Below, piece by piece: positions 6,915 through 13,201 of a stretch of 13,201 nt of DNA; within the stretch, counting starts at the first letter, position 1; each line of letters opens with the position of its first letter. The notes under the pieces were generated by a model. That model did no database searches. It was not told the origin of the DNA and was given only the letters and a program-made list of their open reading frames with translations. Both the position numbers and the translations under genes were made by a program. Origin of the DNA: Sulfurovum sp. (lineage in GTDB: Bacteria; Campylobacterota; Campylobacteria; Campylobacterales; Sulfurovaceae); NCBI GenBank assembly GCA_020719895.1, contig DYPM01000046.1:1-13201 (forward strand), read 5' to 3'.

Positions 6915-7427
6915 ATGAAAATATTGATCGTAGATAATGAAATCTTAGCTTTAGACAGATTGGAGCGTATGCTTTTAAGTTTGGGATACACCAAAATAAC
7001 ACGTGCAAACACAATAGAAGAAGCTCTTGATTTGGCTCAAAAAAAAGTTTTTGATTTGGTTTTTTTGGATATAAATATGCCTCAAATCAACGGCATAGAG
7101 TTAGGATATGAGTTTCGTTACCGATACAAAGAGTGTGCGATTATCTATCAAGCTGATCTTAGTGAAGTGGTTTTGAGATCTGACAAAGGTTTCTCTTATT
7201 ATGCTCAAAAAATATCTGATCTTGAGACACTTCTCACACCCTATCAGTTAGCACGTATATATCGCTCTTATCTTATTAATCTCAACAAAATCAAAGAGAT
7301 TCAAACCATCGAACAGAGTAAATTACGTTTTTATTTTCACAGTATCGGAGAGTTTGTAGATTATAGTAAAGACGGTGCAAAATTTTTTAGACAACGCTTT
7401 TCATTGGGATTGGGAGAAAAAAAATGA
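6915..7427 (+). CDS. LytTR-family response regulator with an internal deletion
   Basis: The 170-residue product fuses two incomplete domains. Residues 1-79 are the first two thirds of a receiver: IVDNE (the second acidic residue is Asn8), then phospho-acceptor D52 in FLDINMP. Residues 80-165 are the later part of a LytTR DNA-binding domain: ADLSEVVLRSDKGFSYY, then RIYRSYLINLNKI. Between Q79 and A80 (near base 7151) the receiver's Thr/Ser, Lys-Pro and last helices, the linker and the first LytTR strand are missing. Relatives are about 230-250 residues long, so roughly 60-75 residues are gone, in frame. The ATG at 6915 is chosen over the GTG at 6912 because AGGAG (6904-6908) is then six bases away. 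The stop overlaps the thiE start (ATGA). Phosphorylation and DNA binding are probably lost. A possible -10 (TATAAA, 6890-6895) lies just upstream. Confidence 0.75.
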   Translation: MKILIVDNEILALDRLERMLLSLGYTKITRANTIEEALDLAQKKVFDLVFLDINMPQINGIELGYEFRYRYKECAIIYQADLSEVVLRSDKGFSYYAQKISDLETLLTPYQLARIYRSYLINLNKIKEIQTIEQSKLRFYFHSIGEFVDYSKDGAKFFRQRFSLGLGEKK

Positions 7428-8056
7428 AATTCGCCTCTTGTATTAATCAAAATATCGGTATCTATCCTGTCGTCGATCGTGCCAAAAAACTTGAACCACT
7501 CTATCGTTGTGGCATCACAACAGCACAGCTTCGCATCAAAGATTTGGATGGAGAGAAATTGGAAAATGAGATTATCGAAGCTATCAAAATCTCTCAAAAA
7601 TATAATGCACAATTTTTTGTGAACGACTATTGGGAACTTGCAATCAAACACGGTGCTTATGGTATACATTTAGGACAAGAGGATATCCAAAACGCTGATC
7701 TTGAAATGATAAAACAATCCAATTTGCGTCTTGGGATTAGTACACACACAACCAAAGAGATAGAGATTGCACTCTCATTTGAGCCATCATATTTAGCGAT
7801 CGGTCCTATCTATACAACCACTTCTAAAAAAATGGTTTACACTCCTGTAGGTTTAGAAGATTTGCACCAATGGTCAAAAGAGATAACATATCCAATCGTT
7901 GCAATTGGTGGCATAAATATATCCAATATAGATGCGGTTTTAGCGACCAAACGTGCCAATGGCATTGCAATGATTTCAGGAGTACTGAATGAAAATGGTG
8001 AAATTTGCGAAGAAAAAACAAAACTATTAGTAGAGAAATATCGCAAGTATGCCTAA
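7424..8056 (+). CDS. thiE: Thiamin-phosphate synthase ThiE
   Basis: Joins HMP pyrophosphate to the thiazole phosphate to give thiamin phosphate, with release of pyrophosphate. The 210-residue TIM-barrel carries the expected motifs: TAQLRIKD (33-40), FVNDYWELAIKHGAYGIHLG (65-84) with GQED, GISTHT (104-109), AIGPIYTTTSKK (125-136, pyrophosphate loop) and AIGGIN (160-165). The NDYWELAIKH form is closer to the enterobacterial ThiE than to the common NDRVDLA form. GGGAG (7412-7416) is 7 bases ahead of the ATG, which overlaps the stop of the truncated regulator. Its own stop lies inside the first codons of thiD, so thiE and thiD are one transcription unit. No riboswitch is seen ahead of this pair. 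Confidence 0.95.
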   Translation: MKFASCINQNIGIYPVVDRAKKLEPLYRCGITTAQLRIKDLDGEKLENEIIEAIKISQKYNAQFFVNDYWELAIKHGAYGIHLGQEDIQNADLEMIKQSNLRLGISTHTTKEIEIALSFEPSYLAIGPIYTTTSKKMVYTPVGLEDLHQWSKEITYPIVAIGGINISNIDAVLATKRANGIAMISGVLNENGEICEEKTKLLVEKYRKYA

Positions 8057-8855
8057 CTACACTCCAACCACTCTCACCATTGCTGGATTTGATCCTTATG
8101 GCGGTGCGGGAGTAGTGCTTGATACCAAAGTGATTCATTCTCTCAATGGATATGCACTTAGTGCGATCACTGCACTCACCGCTCAAAACTCACAAGGTGT
8201 CAAAGAGGTTTTTGCAACGCCTACAGAGTTTTTTAGAACACAACTTTTTACGATTTTGGACGATATCAAACCCGATGCAATCAAAATAGGAATGTTAGCA
8301 AACATCGAAATTGTCAAAATAGTCATCGATGCAATAGATACTTTTGAACTCAAAAATATTGTGCTTGATACAGTACTTGTGAGTTCAAGTGGACATAGGT
8401 TATTGTCATTTGATGCAGTAGAGTTGATGAAAAAAGAGCTTTTTCCTCGTGTAGATCTCATCACTCCTAATATTCCCGAAACAGAAACATTATGCGGATT
8501 TGATTTTGATTTTTCTCAAACACAAAGAGAAAAAGCATTTGAATATCTCAAAAACACAAACACCTCATCTGTACTTTTCAAAGGTGGTCACAGCACAGAA
8601 AAACAAGCAGTAGATTATCTCTATACTGCCGATGCGTGCTATGATTTTGCATCTCCTTGGATTGCGACCACACACACTCACGGCACAGGATGCTTCTATT
8701 CTTCTGCAATTGCCACAAATTTAGCAAAAGGTTTTACACTATATAAAAGTGTCAGTTTTGCCAAAGCGTTTTTATACCAATCGCTTCAAAATAGCTCATC
8801 ACTTCAGTTTGATTATCGAGATAAAAAAATAGATAGAAAAGAAGCGATTTTTTAG
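8049..8855 (+). CDS. thiD: Hydroxymethylpyrimidine (phosphate) kinase ThiD
   Basis: Phosphorylates HMP-P (and usually HMP) with ATP to give HMP-PP, the partner substrate of ThiE. The 268-residue ribokinase-fold protein shows TIAGFDPYGGAG (10-21; most relatives have TIAGSDSSGGAG, so the usual Ser are Phe/Pro/Tyr here), TALTAQNS (41-48), KIGML (79-83), VLVSSSGHRLL (109-119), TPNIPET (139-145), FKGGH (187-191) and the anion hole THTHGTGC (208-215). The start overlaps thiE by 8 bases without a strong ribosome binding site, so translation is probably coupled. It ends convergent with thiG, 63 bases away. Confidence 0.95.
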   Translation: MPNYTPTTLTIAGFDPYGGAGVVLDTKVIHSLNGYALSAITALTAQNSQGVKEVFATPTEFFRTQLFTILDDIKPDAIKIGMLANIEIVKIVIDAIDTFELKNIVLDTVLVSSSGHRLLSFDAVELMKKELFPRVDLITPNIPETETLCGFDFDFSQTQREKAFEYLKNTNTSSVLFKGGHSTEKQAVDYLYTADACYDFASPWIATTHTHGTGCFYSSAIATNLAKGFTLYKSVSFAKAFLYQSLQNSSSLQFDYRDKKIDRKEAIF

Positions 8856-8876
8856 AAAACCTCATCCAAAAGAGAC

Positions 8877-8906
8877 TTTACGCACTTTTTTATAAAAATA
8901 CGTAAA
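8877..8906. terminator. Possible bidirectional terminator between thiD and thiG
   Basis: TTTACG (8877-8882) and CGTAAA (8901-8906) flank an inner TTTTT/AAAAA pair (about 8886-8899), making an AT-rich imperfect hairpin in the short convergent spacer. The T and A stretches would supply U-runs in both directions. The stem has little GC, so the call rests mainly on its position between two convergent operons. Confidence 0.35.
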
Positions 8907-8918
8907 ATCTGTGTATTT

Positions 8919-9737
8919 CTAAAGACTTTTGACCTGATGCCAAAACGGCACACCGATAGTTGGAGTCGAAGGTGAAGCCATATCGCGTTCTGTCATCGCT
9001 CCTGCTTGATAGCCCAAACGCCCTGCTTGTACTGCATAGCCAAATGCTTTTGCCATCATCACAGGATCTTGTGCGAGTGCGATTGCGGAGTTGAGGAGGA
9101 TTCCGTCGTATCCGAGTTCCATTGCTTGTAACGCATGTGAGGGTTTGCCAATCCCCGCGTCGATGATGAGTTGCAACTGCGGAAACTGTTTACGAATCGC
9201 TTTGAGATTGTAAGGGTTCATCAATCCACGTCCCGAACCAATCGGTGATCCCCACGGCATAAGTGTGTTGCACCCTGCATCGGCTAACTTTTGTGCCAAA
9301 ACCAAATCATCTGTCATATAAGGGAGGACTCTAAATCCCTCTTTAATCAAAACCCTTGTCGCTTCCAAAAGTTCGAAAGGATCAGGCTGAAGATTGTATT
9401 GATTGCCTATCACTTCTACTTTGATCCAACCAGTACCAAACACTTCTTGTGCCATCATCGCCGTCGTAATCGCCTCTTTGGCAGTGTGACATCCTGCTGT
9501 ATTAGGCAATACTTGTACACCCAAAGATTTGATAATCTCCCAAAAAGGATTTTCTCCACTTCCTCCTGATTGACGACGCAGTGAGACGGTGACTATCTGC
9601 GATCCTGAAGCCTTAATCGCCTCTTTCATCACTTTTGGCGACGGATAGAGTGCTGAGCCTATCATTACTCTGGAGGTGAAGCTTTTGTCCTCAAGGTGCC
9701 ATATATCATTTGTTTGTATTGTTTCTATATCGCTCAT
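8919..9737 (-). CDS. thiG: Thiazole synthase ThiG
   Basis: Forms the thiazole phosphate of thiamin from deoxyxylulose 5-phosphate, dehydroglycine and ThiS thiocarboxylate. With the ATG at 9737 the protein has 272 residues. Motifs along the barrel: GSALYPSP (27-34), VTVSLRRQSGG, LPNTAGCHTA (77-86), WIKVEVIGN (104-112, Schiff-base Lys106), LMPWGSPIGSGRGL, IIDAGIGKPSHA and DGILLNSAIA. The frame is open to an ATG at 9782, but that would run into thiS. GGAGG lies ahead of 9737 and the product then starts MSDIETIQ, so the shorter form is preferred. It begins one base after the thiS stop and is the last gene of the thiCOSG operon. It is complete and should function with ThiS and ThiO; the adenylating enzyme ThiF must be elsewhere. 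Confidence 0.95.
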   Translation of the reverse strand: MSDIETIQTNDIWHLEDKSFTSRVMIGSALYPSPKVMKEAIKASGSQIVTVSLRRQSGGSGENPFWEIIKSLGVQVLPNTAGCHTAKEAITTAMMAQEVFGTGWIKVEVIGNQYNLQPDPFELLEATRVLIKEGFRVLPYMTDDLVLAQKLADAGCNTLMPWGSPIGSGRGLMNPYNLKAIRKQFPQLQLIIDAGIGKPSHALQAMELGYDGILLNSAIALAQDPVMMAKAFGYAVQAGRLGYQAGAMTERDMASPSTPTIGVPFWHQVKSL

Positions 9738-9738
9738 T

Positions 9739-9939
9739 TTAGCCTCCTTGTACAGGTGAGAGAATATCGATAATATCGCCATCTCGTATCATCGTTTCGT
9801 TGTAACTGTTACTAACAACAAATGTCATATTGAGCGCAACCGCAAATCCCTCTTTGTATTTGAGTTTCTCTATAAGCCTCTGTATGCTCATTGTCTCTTC
9901 ATCAAACTCTATCATTTCACCATTGACTGAAATTTTCAT
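9739..9939 (-). CDS. thiS: Sulfur-carrier protein ThiS
   Basis: A 66-residue ubiquitin-fold carrier that is adenylated and converted to a C-terminal thiocarboxylate, then gives its sulfur to ThiG. It starts MKISVNGEMIEF, has the typical DGDIIDIL run (53-60) and ends PVQGG; the terminal Gly-Gly is essential and intact. AGGAGAG precedes the ATG, which overlaps the thiO stop (ATGA). The thiG start is one base beyond its own stop. Length and sequence are normal for the family. Confidence 0.95.
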   Translation of the reverse strand: MKISVNGEMIEFDEETMSIQRLIEKLKYKEGFAVALNMTFVVSNSYNETMIRDGDIIDILSPVQGG

Positions 9940-10979
9940 ACCACTCTCCTTAGTCCGCCATCAAGAGCATCTTGTACGATCGCAGGAGAGAGTAGATAGC
10001 CGTGGCGGTAGAGGCCGTTGATGCGTGTCATTCCTTTGTGTTGCTCGATGCGTGGTAAATTATCCTCAAGTGATGGACGACAATCGGTTTTAGTAGCAAC
10101 AATTCGTGCTTCTGCAAAGCTTGGATGGACGCTATAGACCGCTGAGAGCAACTCCAAACTTGAACGCACCGATATTGGCGATCTGTCTTCACTCTCGATC
10201 TCTGTAGCACCAATCACAAAGCGGTGGTTGGCACGCGGAACGATATAGATTTTATAACGCGGATGCATCAATCGTATCGGACGAGAGAGATTCACTTCGG
10301 GAGCATCAAGCCAAAACACCTCACCACGCACACCACGAAGATCAGGCATCTCTTTTTTGGCACCCAATCCTCTCGTATCGAAAATCCAATCAAAATCGGT
10401 ACCGTGTGTGGCATTGAACGCGTCAAGATCTTCCATTCCGTTCTCTATGAAATGGTTTTCAAACCACGTCACACGAGGATGATTGAGAAGAAAAAGGGTT
10501 GAGGCTTCTATAAACATCGCCGAATCTACTTGTCCTTCGGCGTAAAGATGATACGCCATTGTGTGGTGAGAAAGAGATGGCTCCAATGCTGTCAATTCGC
10601 GATTTTGAAGCAAACGAATCTCCTTTGCTTGAGGGACTTTGGCATAAATGGTTGCGATGAACCGCTCTAATTCCGCACTGTCTTGTGGGTGAGCTGTAAT
10701 AACGCTTCCTTTTTGGCTAAACGCTTCGCCAATACCAAGTTGTTCCAAAATCTTTGACCACATCTCAATCGATTTTAGTCCATATTCAAATATCACCGAC
10801 TCTGCCGTCTCAAGCTCTGCAAAAGGTGATAGCATCCCCGCGGCGGTAGAAGCGGCTGCTCCTTCACCGTCATATCGGGCTTTTTCATAGAGTGTGATGT
10901 GGATATTTTTATCTTCAAGCAGTGTGAGTGCCGTGACTCTACCCAAAAGTCCTGCTCCAACGATAGCAATCTTTTTCAT
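9936..10979 (-). CDS. thiO: FAD-dependent glycine oxidase ThiO
   Basis: Oxidises glycine with oxygen to the imine (dehydroglycine) used by ThiG. The 347-residue DAO-fold flavoprotein starts KKIAIVGAGLLG (dinucleotide motif G8-G10-G13), followed by LYEKARYDGEGAAAS and AAGMLSPFAE, a typical ThiO stretch. The C-terminal half has LMHPRYKIYIVPR, VIGATEIES and GLYRHGYLLSPAI, which line the flavin and substrate site. Both ends overlap neighbours by 4 bases (thiC upstream, thiS downstream), so it is translated as part of the operon. The neighbours make ThiO a better call than a general D-amino-acid oxidase. Confidence 0.93.
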   Translation of the reverse strand: MKKIAIVGAGLLGRVTALTLLEDKNIHITLYEKARYDGEGAAASTAAGMLSPFAELETAESVIFEYGLKSIEMWSKILEQLGIGEAFSQKGSVITAHPQDSAELERFIATIYAKVPQAKEIRLLQNRELTALEPSLSHHTMAYHLYAEGQVDSAMFIEASTLFLLNHPRVTWFENHFIENGMEDLDAFNATHGTDFDWIFDTRGLGAKKEMPDLRGVRGEVFWLDAPEVNLSRPIRLMHPRYKIYIVPRANHRFVIGATEIESEDRSPISVRSSLELLSAVYSVHPSFAEARIVATKTDCRPSLEDNLPRIEQHKGMTRINGLYRHGYLLSPAIVQDALDGGLRRVV

Positions 10980-12874
10980 GACACTTTTCCATCGGTTGTC
11001 ATCATTTCTTTATCAATATACACATCACTTCCCATGGCCTTAAAGGTCATTGACATTGCGTCCATTCCTTGTTGTTTTGCCTCTTCGAGAGTTAGTTTTT
11101 GAACGTCAGCATAGTCGCGTACCTCTTGAGAGATTTTCATCGAACAAAATTTTGGTCCACACATCGAACAAAAATGTGCCACTTTAGCCGACTCCATGGG
11201 CATCGTATCGTCATGGAAGAGTCTTGCTCTCTCTGGATCAAGTCCAATATTGAACTGATCATGCCATCGAAACTCAAAACGTGCTTTACTCATCGCATCG
11301 TCTCTTGCTCTTGCACCTATATGACCTTTGGCGATATCTGCTGCGTGCGCTGCGATCTTGTAAGTGATCAAACCCTCTTTGACATCTTCTCTGTTTGGCA
11401 AACCCAAATGTTCTTTAGGTGTTACATAACACAACATCGCACACCCAAACCAACCGATCATCGCCGCACCAATTCCCGAAGTGAAGTGATCATATCCTGG
11501 AGCGATATCGGTAGTGAGCGGTCCTAATGTATAAAACGGTGCTTCACTACACCACTCAAGCTGTTTTTCCATATTCTCTTTAATCATATGCATCGGTACG
11601 TGTCCTGGTCCTTCGATGAGTGTTTGTACATCATACTCCCACGCGATTTTCGTCAGTTCGCCAAGTGTTTTGAGTTCTGCAAATTGTGCTTCATCATTGG
11701 CATCTGCAATTGACCCTGGACGCAATCCATCGCCCAAAGAGAAAGTAATATCGTACGCTCTCATAATCTCGCAAATCTCTCTAAAATGTGTATAAAGAAA
11801 GTTTTCTTGATGATGTGAGATCATCCACTTTGCCATGATCGAACCGCCACGGCTTACGATTCCCGTCACACGTTTTACCGTCATCGGCACATGATGAAGC
11901 AACAATCCTGCATGAATCGTGAAGTAGTCCACGCCTTGCTCTGCTTGTTCGATAAGCGTATCTCGAAACACTTCCCACGTGAGGTCTTCAGCGATTCCAT
12001 TGACCTTCTCAAGTGCTTGATAAATCGGCACAGTTCCAATCGGCACTGGAGAGTTTCGTAGTATCCAGTCGCGTGTGGTGTGGATATTTTTGCCTGTTGA
12101 GAGATCCATCACCGTATCGGCTCCCCAACGTGTCGACCACACCATCTTTTCAACCTCTTCGGCGATGCTTGAAGTGGTCGCGGAGTTGCCAATATTGGCA
12201 TTGACTTTGACCAAGAAGTTACGCCCGATAATCATTGGTTCGACTTCGGGGTGATTAATATTGCACGGAATCACCGCACGCCCTATTGCGATCTCTTGAC
12301 GGACAAACTCAGGCGTGATATCTTCGGGCAAATTGGCACCAAAATGCTCTCCCTTGAGTCTCTTTTCACGCTCTTTATCGCTCAAATAGTGACGCATCAT
12401 TGCACGGTTTTGGTTTTCACGAATCGCTACAAACTCCATCTCTGGAGTAATAATCCCTGCTCTTGCATAATGAAGTTGCGATACATTTTTGCCCGCAATT
12501 GCACGAAGTGGTGTTCGCACCAATCCTTTAGCACCAGCGGTTGCAAACGTGAGTTGCTCTTCTGTGTTGTAGCCATTGTCTTTTGGTGCCATAATTCGCC
12601 CCGAATACGCCTCTACATCGCCTCGATGCTCAATCCACGTTTTACGAATCACAGGAAGCCCCTGCTCTACATCGATATCAATATCAATATCTGTATAAGA
12701 ACCCGAAGTGTCATATACATACAATATTTCACCGTTAGTGAGGTTGATTTGACGCATCGGTACACGAATGTGCGGATGAATCTCTCCTGCAATATAGACT
12801 TTTTGCGACGCAGGAAACGGTTCTCTTGTGAGAATCTCTTCTTGGTTAAGTAAGGTGTTTGTTTGGATGGTCAT
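10976..12874 (-). CDS. thiC: Phosphomethylpyrimidine synthase ThiC
   Basis: A radical-SAM enzyme that rearranges aminoimidazole ribotide to HMP-P, the pyrimidine half of thiamin. The chosen start gives 632 residues, near the 631 of E. coli. Conserved stretches include VPMRQINL, EAYSGRIMAPKDNGYNTEEQ, TRWGADTVMDLSTGKNIH, TIHAGLLL, IEGPGHVPMHMI and TDIAPGYDHFTSGIGAAMIG. The C-terminal iron-sulfur motif is FCSMCGPKFCSMKI (C569, C572, C577; Cx2Cx4C). An ATG 24 bases further upstream (12898) is in frame but lacks a ribosome binding site. The ATG at 12874 has AAAGGAAA at the right distance, and that site is also the target of the riboswitch helix described below. It is the first gene of thiCOSG. The enzyme is complete. 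Confidence 0.95.
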   Translation of the reverse strand: MTIQTNTLLNQEEILTREPFPASQKVYIAGEIHPHIRVPMRQINLTNGEILYVYDTSGSYTDIDIDIDVEQGLPVIRKTWIEHRGDVEAYSGRIMAPKDNGYNTEEQLTFATAGAKGLVRTPLRAIAGKNVSQLHYARAGIITPEMEFVAIRENQNRAMMRHYLSDKEREKRLKGEHFGANLPEDITPEFVRQEIAIGRAVIPCNINHPEVEPMIIGRNFLVKVNANIGNSATTSSIAEEVEKMVWSTRWGADTVMDLSTGKNIHTTRDWILRNSPVPIGTVPIYQALEKVNGIAEDLTWEVFRDTLIEQAEQGVDYFTIHAGLLLHHVPMTVKRVTGIVSRGGSIMAKWMISHHQENFLYTHFREICEIMRAYDITFSLGDGLRPGSIADANDEAQFAELKTLGELTKIAWEYDVQTLIEGPGHVPMHMIKENMEKQLEWCSEAPFYTLGPLTTDIAPGYDHFTSGIGAAMIGWFGCAMLCYVTPKEHLGLPNREDVKEGLITYKIAAHAADIAKGHIGARARDDAMSKARFEFRWHDQFNIGLDPERARLFHDDTMPMESAKVAHFCSMCGPKFCSMKISQEVRDYADVQKLTLEEAKQQGMDAMSMTFKAMGSDVYIDKEMMTTDGKVS

Positions 12875-12932
12875 AGTGTTTTCCTTTACATTTGACATAA
12901 CATTTTGTGTTGTGATGAACGTAAAGAAAAGG
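12872..12932 (-). promoter_or_regulatory. thiC ribosome binding site and its sequestering helix (riboswitch expression platform)
   Basis: On the - strand the thiC ribosome binding site GUAAAGGAAAAC (12889-12878) can pair with CCUUUUCUUUAC (12932-12921) over 10 continuous pairs, one of them G-U, with a loop of about 31 bases. The same pyrimidine strand plus one base (CCUUUUCUUUACG, 12932-12920) can instead pair with CGUAAGGAAGAG (13012-13001), the 3' edge of the TPP aptamer, over 12 continuous pairs with two G-U. The two helices exclude each other. Expected logic: bound TPP keeps the aptamer edge in P1, frees the pyrimidine strand and closes the ribosome binding site. Found by hand pairing, not by a folding program. 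Confidence 0.65.
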
Positions 12933-12999
12933 TAGATTATGAGAGGTGTTTTAGTACTAAAAAATAGACAAAAACAAAATATGGTTCATAAAAATACTC

Positions 13000-13087
13000 A
13001 CTCTTCCTTACGCCAGTACGAACTGGATCAAGTTCAACGGGACTGACTTTTGTCATCTCAGCTTGTTGTTTCAAGCACCCCGAGAGT
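13000..13087 (-). ncRNA. TPP riboswitch (THI element) upstream of thiC
   Basis: Read on the - strand, the leader begins ACTCTCGGGGTGC and contains the conserved CTGAGA loop, then CCCGTTGAACTTGATCCAGT and ACTGGCGTAAGGA. These are the classical THI-box blocks in the right order. P1 is ACTCT (13087-13083) with AGAGT (13004-13000). GCTTG/CAAGC closes an extra arm, CCAGT/ACTGG forms the pyrophosphate-side arm, and a short TGAC/GTCA hairpin is inserted after CTGAGA. It senses thiamin pyrophosphate and should lower thiCOSG expression when TPP is abundant. About 125 bases separate it from the thiC start; they contain no GC-rich hairpin with a U-run, so translational control is likelier than termination. 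Confidence 0.95.
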
Positions 13088-13098
13088 TGAATAGAGGC

Positions 13099-13104
13099 AA
13101 TATA
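13099..13104 (-). promoter_or_regulatory. Possible -10 element of the thiC operon promoter
   Basis: TATATT on the - strand ends 12 bases before the first base of the riboswitch P1 stem, placing a start site near 13092, just ahead of the aptamer. The -35 region is poor. On the opposite strand the overlapping TATAAT (13101-13106) could serve a divergent gene beyond the window. The stretch 13107-13201 has no coding frame I can support: AGGAG (13146-13150) is followed by an ATG that stops after two codons, and a GTG at 13196 may begin a gene cut by the window end. Confidence 0.4.
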
Positions 13105-13201
13105 ATCGATATAAAATTAAACTTTTCTTAAATAAATTTCAAATAGGAGAAATAAAGTATGAATTGACACAAAATGCAGTCAAAAGGATAGAGAGGTGAA
13201 T

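Noticed and set aside
9738..9782. Longer thiG start at 9782
   Set aside because: It would overlap thiS by 44 bases and add a non-conserved N-terminus; the ATG at 9737 has GGAGG ahead of it.
12251..12853. 200-codon open frame on the + strand
   Set aside because: Antisense shadow of thiC, whose - strand reading is conserved over its whole length.
12949..12962. Perfect palindrome TTTTAGTACTAAAA in the thiC leader
   Set aside because: Considered as an intrinsic terminator of the riboswitch, but the stem has only GTAC as a core and no strong U-tract follows on the - strand; RBS masking explains the leader better.
13159..13167. ATG AAT TGA after a good AGGAG, as a gene or leader peptide
   Set aside because: Only two codons long. 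The TTGACA at 13164 has no matching -10 at the right distance either. The downstream gene, if any, is outside the window.

Overview
The window looks like chromosomal DNA from a member of the Campylobacterota (Epsilonproteobacteria). The order rlmH - dksA - two-TM protein - dus on one strand matches, from memory, the arrangement in Campylobacter relatives. Base composition is mostly low GC, and signalling genes (EAL, soluble hybrid kinase, LytTR) sit among housekeeping genes. No tRNA, rRNA, IS element or CRISPR array was found.

Layout. (1) 1-960, + strand: the 3' part of a cyclic-di-GMP phosphodiesterase gene (EAL plus a CZB zinc-binding domain). An in-frame stop lies near the window start and a probable one-base slip in an A-run near the end, so the gene looks broken. 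(2) 884-1075: a convergent intergenic spacer holding a REP-like palindromic repeat. (3) 5990 down to 1076, - strand: a tight five-gene set, rlmH, dksA, a two-TM protein, dus and a cytosolic hybrid histidine kinase. (4) 5991-7427: a decayed region with a shredded LytS-type histidine kinase (several frame changes) followed by its LytTR response regulator, which is still an open frame but lacks a block from its middle. (5) 7424-8855, + strand: thiE and thiD, overlapping the regulator stop and each other. (6) 12874 down to 8919, - strand: thiC-thiO-thiS-thiG, packed with 4-base overlaps and preceded by a TPP riboswitch (13000-13087).

How the genes work together. The right half encodes most of de novo thiamin synthesis. 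ThiC makes the pyrimidine HMP-P. ThiO supplies dehydroglycine from glycine by an oxygen-dependent route. ThiS carries the sulfur. ThiG builds the thiazole. ThiD phosphorylates HMP-P. ThiE joins the two halves into thiamin phosphate. ThiF, ThiL and the sulfur-mobilising enzymes are not in the window. In the left half, RlmH and Dus modify rRNA and tRNA and DksA tunes RNA polymerase, giving a translation and growth-control cluster to which a hybrid kinase has been appended.

Main observations: a hand-foldable expression platform for the TPP riboswitch, in which one pyrimidine-rich strand can pair either with the 3' edge of the aptamer or with the thiC ribosome binding site; concentrated decay of signalling genes (EAL, LytS, LytTR) beside intact housekeeping genes; and an apparent jump in base composition at the convergent junction between the two thi clusters. 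All of this is read by eye; no database search or folding program was run.
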